A program made the translations under genes and the position numbers. The notes beneath the pieces are model-generated. The model had not been told where the DNA came from and ran no database searches. It was given only the letters and a program-made list of their open reading frames with translations. A stretch of 9,072 nucleotides of DNA from Chloroflexota bacterium (GTDB lineage: Bacteria; Chloroflexota; Ktedonobacteria; Ktedonobacterales; Ktedonobacteraceae): positions 1 through 9,072 of the forward strand of contig CADDYT010000207.1 in assembly GCA_902810755.1 (NCBI GenBank), given 5' to 3'. Numbering within the stretch: position 1 is the stretch's first letter; every line of letters begins with the position of its first letter. Below, one piece after another: positions 1 to 6,221 of the stretch.

Positions 1-46
1 GGCCACCCCCAGAGGCGTTCACTTAAGCCCGTGCGAAGGCCAGGCA

Positions 47-75
47 GGCCACCCGCCAGGGGTGGCCCTACTATA
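47..75 (+). repeat. REP-like hairpin repeat, single copy
   Basis: This is a 29-bp unit. It is a stem of GGCCACCC and GGGTGGCC around a 5-nt loop (GCCAG here, GCAAG in the other copies), followed directly by the invariant tail CTACTATA. The same unit recurs at 1758-1786, 2002-2030, 2077-2105 (inverted), 8937-8965 and 9005-9033 (inverted). A hairpin with a conserved one-sided tail, dispersed only between genes, is the pattern of REP elements. It lies beyond the stop codon of the HTH gene and could act as a 3' transcript-end hairpin, though no U-tract follows. The rest of 1-179 holds no credible gene. Confidence 0.75.
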
Positions 76-179
76 GACGCGGCTCCGCAGGCGGCACGAA
101 TGCATCGTCGAGAGGAGAGCCATTTCTTGCCGCTGGCCTGCCCGCCTTCGCGCCGTCTGAAGTACACGTTTATGGCAAG

Positions 180-800
180 CTATTCCAGCCAGAGCTTCTT
201 GTCCTGCTTCGTCATGCTGCTCTTCTCGATGGCCTCGGCGAAGCTCTGTTTCTTCTGGCTCTGTTGTTCCTGGCGGCGGGCCGCCTCACCCGTCTGGCGG
301 CGGTTGAGCGTGAGCGCAGGCTGGCTGTTGCTGAGCAGGGTGGCGAACTGCTCCGTGCCGATCTGGAAGAAGCTGGCAAGGCGTTCAAGCTGGCGCTGGC
401 TCAGACTCGCCAGTTCGATGACGCCATCCTCGAATTTTTTCCACACATCGACGCCCAGACGCAGGCTTTTGGCCGCATTGACCAGCGTCAGGCCGCGCTG
501 CGCCCGCAGTTCGCGCAGCGTCGTTGCCGCCACCTCTGCCTGCCGGTCGAAGACGCGCTCAAGGGCCGTCTGGTAGGCGCGCTGCGTCAGGGGCAGCAAA
601 TCCTCTTCCGCCTGCCCCGGCTCGATTGCGGTGGCCGCGTAGCCCGCGATAAAGTCTATCAGCATTTCCTGCGCCTCCGGGTGGTTAAGCAGCAGGTTCA
701 TCTGCGCCTGCGTGTCGCCAGCTTCCTTCGCGGCCAGCCATGCCATCTTCAGTTGTTGCATTTCTCGTGTATTCATTTTTTTCATTCCCTTACGAGGCAT
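180..800 (-). CDS. Small XRE-like helix-turn-helix protein, partner of the sigma factor
   Basis: This is a cytosolic protein of up to 206 residues with no signal peptide or membrane segment. Residues about 94-155 (from TLRELRAQRGLTL to QFATLL) resemble an XRE/Cro-type helix-turn-helix: an opening helix, a helix carrying NAAKSLRLGVD, then the WKKFEDG turn typical of these domains. The N-terminal 90 residues are helical and rich in Ala, Glu and Gln. The C-terminal 45 are highly charged and Gln-rich, probably disordered. It follows the sigma gene by 36 nt on the same strand, so the two are probably co-transcribed. A DNA-binding co-regulator or a protein controlling the sigma factor is a reasonable inference, but no anti-sigma signature is visible. 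The start is uncertain. The first ATG (800) has a weak GAAGAGAG upstream. The third ATG (776, MNTREM) has AAGGGA at 9-nt spacing and may be the true start. Confidence 0.75.
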   Translation of the reverse strand: MPRKGMKKMNTREMQQLKMAWLAAKEAGDTQAQMNLLLNHPEAQEMLIDFIAGYAATAIEPGQAEEDLLPLTQRAYQTALERVFDRQAEVAATTLRELRAQRGLTLVNAAKSLRLGVDVWKKFEDGVIELASLSQRQLERLASFFQIGTEQFATLLSNSQPALTLNRRQTGEAARRQEQQSQKKQSFAEAIEKSSMTKQDKKLWLE

Positions 801-836
801 CCCTGTAATCTCTCTTCTTTCCCGCCTCTACCTACT

Positions 837-1592
837 CTATCTTTCTCCGTTGCTCTGTTGCGGAATCTGTCGATATGCAACACGCTCGCGGCTCAGGCAT
901 TCGCGCAGGTAGCCGCGCGCGCGTTCGTAGCGCAGGCGTACCGTGCGCTCCGTGCGCTTGCAGATGCGAGCGATATCATCCCACTTCATGCCCTCGATGG
1001 CGCGCAGCACCAGGATAGTGCGGTCCAGCGGGTCTTGCAGATAGGTCAGGATGCGCTGGCTCTCGTCTGCCGCGTGCATCTGCTCGTACTGGTCGTTGGG
1101 GTCGGCCACGTCCGCCACGTAGCCGCCCTCCTCGTCGGCCTGCACGGGCCGCAGCGGCTCGATCAGCGAACGCGGCACGTGCTGCGGGCGTCCCGCTGGC
1201 CGCCCCTCATCGTCGCGCCTGTAGTTCAGCCCCTCCTGCCGCAGCACGCGATTGAACTCATCGACGCACAGGCAGCGCAGGTAGTGAATAAAATTCTGCG
1301 TCATAAAAATCTCGCTGCTATCCTGTGCCTCGCGCAGCAGGTGTTCGCCCATACTGGCGATGGCCTCCTCGCGCAGCTCTGGCCGCTGCCGCAGCCCGTA
1401 CGTATACCGCTGAAAGAGCGGCATGCAGCGTTCCAGCAGCGCCTCGCTCAGCAGGCGCACAGCCTCGCGGTCGTCCGCCGCCTTCCGCGCGCGGATATTC
1501 AACACAAGCTCAATCTCGCCGACCTCGTACCGCCCCTCCGCCGTCCGGTTCCGCAGGCGTTCCCGCAACCCCGGGTCTTGCATATCAATCAT
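837..1592 (-). CDS. Sigma-70 family (ECF-like) RNA polymerase sigma factor
   Basis: This is a 251-residue protein predicted to direct RNA polymerase to a dedicated promoter set. Residues about 178-235 fit sigma region 4. A helix (RILTYLQDPLDRTILVLRAI) is followed by the helix-turn-helix MKWDDIARICKRTERTVRLR and a basic helix, which is the part that reads the -35 element. Residues about 48-120 (ALLERCMPLF to DEFNRVLRQE) are in the place of region 2 but diverge from the usual ECF core-binding signature. The linker at 121-175 is long and acidic. There is no obvious region 1.2 or 3, so ECF-like is the best class. The ATG at 1592 is preceded by only a weak GGGGG at 9 nt; the ATG at 1583 is an alternative. 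The XRE-like gene follows in the same direction. No convincing promoter was found upstream. The family call is fairly sure; the target regulon is unknown. Confidence 0.8.
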   Translation of the reverse strand: MIDMQDPGLRERLRNRTAEGRYEVGEIELVLNIRARKAADDREAVRLLSEALLERCMPLFQRYTYGLRQRPELREEAIASMGEHLLREAQDSSEIFMTQNFIHYLRCLCVDEFNRVLRQEGLNYRRDDEGRPAGRPQHVPRSLIEPLRPVQADEEGGYVADVADPNDQYEQMHAADESQRILTYLQDPLDRTILVLRAIEGMKWDDIARICKRTERTVRLRYERARGYLRECLSRERVAYRQIPQQSNGER

Positions 1593-1757
1593 GGTATCAG
1601 GCCCCCATTCATTAGCCCAGCAATTCTTCTCGTAACGATGCGGTGGTATATGTTTCTGTGTTTCTCCTGCTCTCTATTCTTTTTGAGACGATAGAAAACG
1701 GAAACCCGATTTCACCCCGCCAGCCCACACCATAGGCCACCCGCGCAGGCCCCGGCA
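1593..1757. other. Intergenic leader of the sigma/HTH unit
   Basis: This stretch lies between the sigma gene start and the first REP unit of the large gap. It is AT-richer than its surroundings (about 1620-1710). The promoter of the sigma/HTH unit is probably here, but I could not find a -35/-10 pair at good spacing. A weak TATACC occurs on the minus strand near 1648, without a partner. If the sigma factor drives its own gene, the promoter need not look like the housekeeping consensus. Reading frames in this stretch have no start-site signal or recognisable protein. Confidence 0.4.
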
Positions 1758-1786
1758 GGCCACCCGCAAGGGGTGGCCCTACTATA
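1758..1786 (+). repeat. REP-like hairpin repeat, single copy
   Basis: This is a perfect copy of the 29-bp unit: arms GGCCACCC/GGGTGGCC, loop GCAAG, tail CTACTATA. It is preceded by CCCCGGCA, as is the copy at 2002. It has no inverted partner nearby, unlike the twins at 1993-2114 and 8932-9038. Confidence 0.75.
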
Positions 1787-1854
1787 TACGATTGGAACCA
1801 GCCGGGCAGGCCACACGCCACCCCGGCAGGCCACCGACGCCGCACCGGCAGGCC

Positions 1855-2008
1855 ATGCCGATGTACAGACCCCGGCAGGCCACACTCCACCACAGGCCAT
1901 ACGCCCACCACAGACCATGCCGATGTACAGACCCCGGCAAGCCACACTCCACCACAGGCCACACGCCCACCACAGACCATGCCGATGTACAGACCCCGGC
2001 AGGCCACC
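1855..2008 (+). repeat. 62-bp tandem repeat, about 2.5 copies
   Basis: Copies begin at 1855, 1917 and 1979, each opening with ATGCCGATGTACAGACCCCG. The first two are full length and differ at only a few bases (for example CAGGCC versus CAAGCC, and CATACGCC versus CACACGCC). The third runs into the REP unit at 2002 after about 30 bp. The array is open in several frames, but the resulting peptides are low-complexity repeats with no supported start, so it is treated as non-coding. Confidence 0.85.
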
Positions 2009-2114
2009 CGCAAGGGGTGGCCCTACTATATACATCCATCCCACATGTCTCTACAACCCCCACGAGATGCCTCGTGTATAGTAGGGCCACCCCTTGCGGG
2101 TGGCCTGCCGGGGT
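1993..2114. repeat. Twin inverted REP (BIME-like), 38-bp perfect arms
   Basis: A forward REP unit (2002-2030) faces an inverted one (2077-2105). The match extends outward by nine bases (ACCCCGGCA / TGCCGGGGT), giving perfect arms of 38 bp at 1993-2030 and 2077-2114 around a 46-bp centre. The centre carries its own hairpin at 2061-2076. Each arm can also fold separately, because every REP unit is itself a stem-loop. Paired inverted REPs of this kind correspond to BIMEs in enterobacteria. Here the element sits between the NACHT gene and the sigma gene and could block read-through from either side. Confidence 0.85.
2061..2076. repeat. Short hairpin in the centre of the twin REP
   Basis: CACGAG, loop ATGC, CTCGTG: a perfect 6-bp stem with a 4-nt loop, abutting the inverted REP unit. 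The centre of the other twin REP (8966-9004) does not contain this hairpin. Confidence 0.6.
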
Positions 2115-2123
2115 GGCGGGCGG

Positions 2124-2224
2124 TCTGCCGGGCTACTACCCCGCTGCTCTACCTATACGTGGCCTGCCCGGCTACTACCCCGCTGCTCTACCTATACGTG
2201 GCCTGCCCGGTTACTACCCCGCTG
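2124..2224 (+). repeat. 39-bp tandem repeat, about 2.6 copies
   Basis: Copies begin at 2124, 2163 and 2202. The repeated core is GGCTACTACCCCGCTGCTC followed by TACCTATACGTGG. The third copy is cut after GCTACTACCCCGCTG-type sequence and merges into GGCCTGCCGGGGTGG motifs. It lies immediately outside the right arm of the twin REP. Confidence 0.8.
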
Positions 2225-2235
2225 GCCTGCCGGGG

Positions 2236-2345
2236 TGGCAGCTACCCCGCTGGCCTGCCGGGGTGGTCGGCTTGAGCAGGCGGAGTTGGAGCGCAAAGCA
2301 GAGCGCGCGTGGCAGCTACCCCGCTGGCCTGCCGGGGTGGTCGGC
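2236..2345 (+). repeat. 36-bp direct repeats flanking a 38-bp unrelated segment
   Basis: Perfect direct repeats lie at 2236-2271 and 2310-2345. Both contain CCCCG-CTGGCCTGC-CGGGG, itself a 5-bp-stem hairpin. The 38 bp between them (2272-2309) are unlike the rest of the array. Nothing in 2346-2450 looks like a gene; it carries further GGCCTGCC motifs up to the NACHT stop codon. Confidence 0.75.
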
Positions 2346-2450
2346 GGCCTGCGTATACATGGCCTGCTGTGGTGGCCTGCCCGGCGACTACCCGGCGTAG
2401 CGGTCGCTCCCGGTGTGGCGGTCGGTGGCCCTGAGGAACGATGGCTGGTC

Positions 2451-5400
2451 TTACCTGTTCTTCACCTTCTCCTCCACCGTCCTCTTCACCACATTTACCC
2501 GCGATCCCTTGCCCGCTTCAAGCGCGTTCCATGCGTCCGGCGTCTCCGGTCGCGCATATTGTAACGCCAGCGCGCACGCCAGTTGTACCGCCCTATCTCC
2601 TGCATCTTCCGCAACGCCCAGCGCGAGCTGAATTTCGCGAACGGAACGGGCGGGCAGGTAGCGCAGGATATCCAGCGCCGCCTCGCGCACCCGCTCATCG
2701 CCTTCAGAGGTGAAGGCAGGATAAACAGCCTGCACGATACGCTCCACTTCTTCCTCAACAGGCGTGCCTTTCTCACCAGCCTCTACAATTTGCAATACTC
2801 TTCCCAGCAAAATAGTCAGCAGGTCAACTCGCTCTTCCGCCTCGGCAGTAGTAGTAAGCCGACCTTGAGCAGAACGAGCTATTTCCTGTGTAAATATCAG
2901 GTCTCTCAGGTCTCTCAGGTATATCAGGTATATCAGGTTTCTCAGGTCTCTCAGGTTTCTCAGGTCTCTCAGGTCTCTCAGGTATATCAGGTTTCTCAGG
3001 TCTCTCAGGTCTCTCAGGTATATCAGGTATCTCAGGTCTCTCAGGTATCTCAGGTCTCTCAGGTCTCTCAGGTCTCTCAGGTGTCTCAGGTAACTCAGGT
3101 CTCCCAGGTCTCTCAGGTCTCTCAGGTCTTCGACGATACTGGTTAGAAAACGTTCTGTATAATGTAGGACGGGCATTGCGCCAGTTTGATAATCGTGCAA
3201 CAGGAGGGATGCCAGGCGCTGCTGGTCTGGTTGCTCTATGAAGAGCATAGCCCAGAGCAGGCAGGCTTGCTGGTAATCAATGTAGTTCTTGCTGCAAAGC
3301 TGCTGTTCGAGAGCGTTTTTCCACGTCTCTTGCCATGCCTGCTCAGGATGGGTAGCCGACAGGTCGAGCAGGTTGAGAAGCAGTTGCGCGGTGGGATAAA
3401 TCACTTCTTCGGCGCAGTCTAGCAGGGCCTGCTGAATGGCGATGCAGGTCTCTATATGCTGCTGGCTCATGCGCGCTTGCTGGCCGCGCAGGGTAATCCA
3501 TTGTCCTATGGCCTCTTCATAGCGTTGGTAGTTTTCTTTGGAGAGCGGCACGACGGCTGGCGTGATCAGCGTGCCGCACTCAAGGGAGTAGCGGGCCAGC
3601 AGGCGCAGGCGCTGCGGGTTGTCTTTGAAATACTGGCGCGCCTCGTGCAGGAAGAGGCCGGACGGGCCGGGTCTGCCCAGGAAGGAGAGGACAATCAGAG
3701 ACAGGTCGATGATGTCCAGGCTCGGCGAGACGGCAATACCGGGAGCTTGCTGGTAGGGGCCTGCGTCGGGCAAGTTTGCCAGCGCCAGCAGGAGCGGGAT
3801 GAGCGTCCCGAAGACGGCGGGCGGGCAGTCGGCCAGCGATTGCGCGATCAGCGCCAGCAGGGTGAGCGTGGCTCGTTGGCAAGCGTGGCTACCGCTAATA
3901 GCCTCACCCAGCACAGCTAAGACCGGCAGGCGCGTTATCTCTTTCGGCAGGCTCAGTAGCCAGCGTTGCAGTACGTTTTCGATCTGCTCGCAGTCCTGGA
4001 AACGCTGCGCGCGCTGTGCCTGTTCGTACATCTCGATCAGGCGGCTGGCTACTTCGCGTTCCAGCGTCTTATCGATGGAGAGCGGTTTGGCCTCGATGAT
4101 GCAGGTTGCCGCCAGCAAGAGGTCGTGGAGCTGTTGTTGCCCGTCGGTCGCTGCCGGGGAGGTCAGCAATGTTCTGATGATCTCGTCGGCGATCTTCTCG
4201 TTTTCGCTGCTCTGGTAAGCGACGGCGAGCAAAAAAGGCTCGCGCCAGGTATCTTCCAGGAGGCGACCGCGCTGCACGAGGTCGGCGATGCCCTGCTGCT
4301 GGTTCGTTTTGATGGCGTTGAGCATATAGCGGGCGGCAAAATATTCCTGGAAGGTGCGGTGCATGAAGCCGAAGTAGTCGCCGGTGCGCTGGACAAAGAG
4401 GCCGCCGCGCTCGCGAATGCGCGCCAGGAATTCCCCGGCCTCTGTCTCGGCCTGTGCGGCTGTCGCGCCATTGGCTTGCAACGTGGCCTGCAAAGAGGCG
4501 AGGACATCGTGCTTGCGGGCAAAGCTGTTGCCCATCTCCTGCATGGTGAAGGCCAGGGGGCCAAGCAATTGCATGGCCTGGTTTTCGGGAATGGGGAGCA
4601 GGTCTTTCGCCATGTTGCGATTTTCGAGCAGGGTCTGCGTGACCTCTCTATACAGCTCAACGCGGCGATCGGGCAGCACGCCGTAACTCTGCTGCATCAC
4701 CGCCAGCAGGGTGAGCAGCAAGGGGTTTTCCGCCATGTCGCGCACACCCTGAATGTGTTTTATGGCCTCGCGCAGCTTTGCAGCCAGCGTCTCGGCCTCA
4801 CCGGCGATGGCCGCGTCCGCTTCCGCGCGATCGCCCGCGCCGACCGAAGGGAAACGGATAGAACGCACGCTGGCGCGGCACCAGCGGGGCAGAAAGTCGT
4901 TGATCTGCTCAGGCGTGAGTTCGGCGATCAGGTAATGGGCGTAATTGGGAAACGCAGCCTGGTCATAGCCGGCCACGCGCGAAGTAATCAGGAAGCGATT
5001 GAAGTCTGTCGCGGAAACGTCGGCGTTGCCAGCGACAAAGTTTCTGATCTGCGCCTGCACAAACTTGCGCGTATCCGGGTTGCTCACCTCGTCCAGCCCG
5101 TCCAGCATCACGAGACAACGCCCGGCCTTCAACGCCGCCAGCACGCAATCTGCCGCGCCAGAGATGCCCAGCCGCGAGAGCATGGTCGAGAGGTACGCTT
5201 CAATCGTAAGCTCGCTCTTCTGCTCACCTTTCTGCTCGCAGGCATCGGCATACTCTTTGAGCGGGAGCAGGACAGGCAGCAGCGTGGGCTGCAATTGCTG
5301 CGCGTCAACCATCTCAGCATCAGGCAGTTGCAAGCCGCGCCGCGCCATAAACAGCGTCAGCCGCTGCATCTGCGTGCTTTTGCCCATACCTGGATAGCCC

Positions 5401-6134
5401 TGAACGACGGCGGCCGGGTACTGGCGCGTCAGTTCCCGCCAGAGATCGGCCAGCGGAATATCTTTCCGCCCCCTCAGGATGCCTTCGTAATCTCGTTCGG
5501 CGGAAAACAGCACGCGCTCCAGTTCGATAGAGGTCTCCTGTGGATACAGATGGCCGTATTTCTGCAAGAAGTCGCTATAGAAGCGACGCTCCTCCTCAGT
5601 CGTCGGCTTATCCCCCGGCAGTCGTCCCGGCTTGAAGCGCAGGGGAATGAAGACCTCATCCAGAGGCACGCTCGCTACCACCGCCGGCACGCCTTTCGGA
5701 ATGAGATTCTCCGTATCGCGTATCATACGCTGCAAATACCGCCGCCGCGCTTCCTGCTCCCGTTCTCGCCCATCTCGCTCCTGTTGTTGTGCCTGCGCCG
5801 CCGGTTGAGGCATTTGCCCGGAAGCAGGCGCGACAACTGCTACGTCACGATAATAGCGATGCCCGACATACACCACAAGGAAAAGCGCGAGGTAGAGCAG
5901 GCAGATAAAGAGCAGCAGCAGCCAGTTCTGGAAGCACCAGCCCAGAAACGTCCCATCATAGGCTTTATTGTTTGTGAACGGCCATTGCAACCCCATCAGG
6001 ATGGTCACAACGCCGCCCAGCACGCCCAGACCAAACAGCGTCCAGAAAGCGCGTTGCATTCTCCACAGCGAATCACAGACGCCGGGAAACCAGCCCGGCA
6101 GCCTGCTCGCCTCATCAACAGAAGTCTCCGCCAT
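2451..6134 (-). CDS. Membrane-anchored NACHT-domain STAND NTPase with a tripeptide-repeat C-terminus
   Basis: This 1227-residue protein probably senses a ligand and switches by nucleotide-driven oligomerisation at the membrane. Two hydrophobic segments lie at about 31-50 and 70-91. A charged Gln/Glu linker follows (about 105-135). The NACHT NTPase has Walker A GYPGMGKST (246-254), Walker B LVMLDGLDEV (341-350; D345, D348, E349), sensor FLITSR (381-386) and NPLLLTLLAVM (470-480). The winged-helix end carries the family hallmark FGFMHRTFQEYFAA (588-601). A helical region follows (about 610-1000), then a 26-unit xLR tripeptide repeat (1003-1080) and a HEAT-like tail (about 1125-1227). The ATG is backed by AGAGGAG 9 nt upstream and a promoter at 6193-6221. 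Bacterial NACHT proteins of this layout include anti-phage NLR-like proteins; that role is inference. The membrane module could be the effector. The gene is intact and appears to be transcribed alone. Confidence 0.9.
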   Translation of the reverse strand: MAETSVDEASRLPGWFPGVCDSLWRMQRAFWTLFGLGVLGGVVTILMGLQWPFTNNKAYDGTFLGWCFQNWLLLLFICLLYLALFLVVYVGHRYYRDVAVVAPASGQMPQPAAQAQQQERDGREREQEARRRYLQRMIRDTENLIPKGVPAVVASVPLDEVFIPLRFKPGRLPGDKPTTEEERRFYSDFLQKYGHLYPQETSIELERVLFSAERDYEGILRGRKDIPLADLWRELTRQYPAAVVQGYPGMGKSTQMQRLTLFMARRGLQLPDAEMVDAQQLQPTLLPVLLPLKEYADACEQKGEQKSELTIEAYLSTMLSRLGISGAADCVLAALKAGRCLVMLDGLDEVSNPDTRKFVQAQIRNFVAGNADVSATDFNRFLITSRVAGYDQAAFPNYAHYLIAELTPEQINDFLPRWCRASVRSIRFPSVGAGDRAEADAAIAGEAETLAAKLREAIKHIQGVRDMAENPLLLTLLAVMQQSYGVLPDRRVELYREVTQTLLENRNMAKDLLPIPENQAMQLLGPLAFTMQEMGNSFARKHDVLASLQATLQANGATAAQAETEAGEFLARIRERGGLFVQRTGDYFGFMHRTFQEYFAARYMLNAIKTNQQQGIADLVQRGRLLEDTWREPFLLAVAYQSSENEKIADEIIRTLLTSPAATDGQQQLHDLLLAATCIIEAKPLSIDKTLEREVASRLIEMYEQAQRAQRFQDCEQIENVLQRWLLSLPKEITRLPVLAVLGEAISGSHACQRATLTLLALIAQSLADCPPAVFGTLIPLLLALANLPDAGPYQQAPGIAVSPSLDIIDLSLIVLSFLGRPGPSGLFLHEARQYFKDNPQRLRLLARYSLECGTLITPAVVPLSKENYQRYEEAIGQWITLRGQQARMSQQHIETCIAIQQALLDCAEEVIYPTAQLLLNLLDLSATHPEQAWQETWKNALEQQLCSKNYIDYQQACLLWAMLFIEQPDQQRLASLLLHDYQTGAMPVLHYTERFLTSIVEDLRDLRDLGDLSYLRHLRDLRDLRDLRYLRDLRYLIYLRDLRDLRNLIYLRDLRDLRNLRDLRNLIYLIYLRDLRDLIFTQEIARSAQGRLTTTAEAEERVDLLTILLGRVLQIVEAGEKGTPVEEEVERIVQAVYPAFTSEGDERVREAALDILRYLPARSVREIQLALGVAEDAGDRAVQLACALALQYARPETPDAWNALEAGKGSRVNVVKRTVEEKVKNR
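2895..3128 (-). repeat. 9-bp coding minisatellite (26 units) inside the NACHT gene
   Basis: There are twenty-six uninterrupted 9-bp units. The coding-strand consensus is GACCTGAGA (Asp-Leu-Arg), with variants TACCTGAGA, TACCTGATA, AACCTGAGA, CACCTGAGA, GACCTGGGA and GACCTGAGT. Leu is always CTG. Arg is always AGA and Ile always ATA within the array. The unit is a multiple of three, so gain or loss of units keeps the frame. It encodes residues 1003-1080. Boundaries are sharp: SIVE precedes and FTQEIARS follows, both in ordinary sequence. Confidence 0.95.
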
Positions 6135-6143
6135 GCCCTGCTA

Positions 6144-6165
6144 CTCCTCTCAATCGATATGAGAG
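6144..6165 (-). promoter_or_regulatory. NACHT ribosome binding site with overlapping leader hairpin
   Basis: On the minus strand AGAGGAG (6144-6150) stands 9 nt before the ATG. A perfect 6-bp inverted repeat, CTCTCA / TGAGAG with a 7-nt loop (6147-6165), shares bases with the Shine-Dalgarno sequence. Folding would partly hide the ribosome site. The site itself is well supported; a regulatory role for the hairpin is a guess. Confidence 0.55.
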
Positions 6166-6192
6166 TCAATGCATCAATTCAAGCCTGGATGT

Positions 6193-6221
6193 AGTATAAC
6201 CTGTAAGCAAGAAAAGGGCAA
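6193..6221 (-). promoter_or_regulatory. Predicted housekeeping promoter of the NACHT gene
   Basis: Read on the minus strand, a -35 box TTGCCC (6216-6221) and a -10 box TATACT (6193-6198) are separated by exactly 17 bp. The -10 matches five of six consensus bases and the -35 four of six. The expected transcript start is near 6186, giving a leader of about 50 nt that carries the hairpin over the ribosome site. Confidence 0.6.

Noticed and set aside
264..1694. Long plus-strand open frame (476 codons) over the sigma and HTH genes
   Set aside because: It is antisense to two genes with recognisable domains and their own reading direction. Its peptide shows no domain, and the frame stays open because of GC-rich codon structure.
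1612..2090. Overlapping small frames on both strands rich in Gly, Pro, Trp and His
   Set aside because: They translate the REP and 62-bp repeats in several frames at once, with no ribosome site or domain. The repeats explain them fully.
2895..3128. Leucine-rich repeat (LRR) domain
   Set aside because: The period is three residues. LRRs need units of about 20-29 residues with an LxxLxLxxN pattern, which is absent.
2583..3146. Plus-strand frame encoding a Gln-Val-Ser repeat
   Set aside because: It is only the complement of the minisatellite inside the NACHT gene. A 9-bp repeat without a stop codon is open on the other strand by default.
3700..3860. Extra membrane segments at NACHT protein residues about 755-825
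   Set aside because: The hydrophobic stretches there are interrupted by Pro and polar residues and fit packed helices of an ARM/HEAT-like region better than membrane spans.
3966..6194. Very long plus-strand open frame (742 codons) antisense to the NACHT gene
   Set aside because: The opposite strand holds clear Walker A, Walker B and TFQEYFAA motifs with a matching promoter and ribosome site. The antisense peptide shows no recognisable domain.
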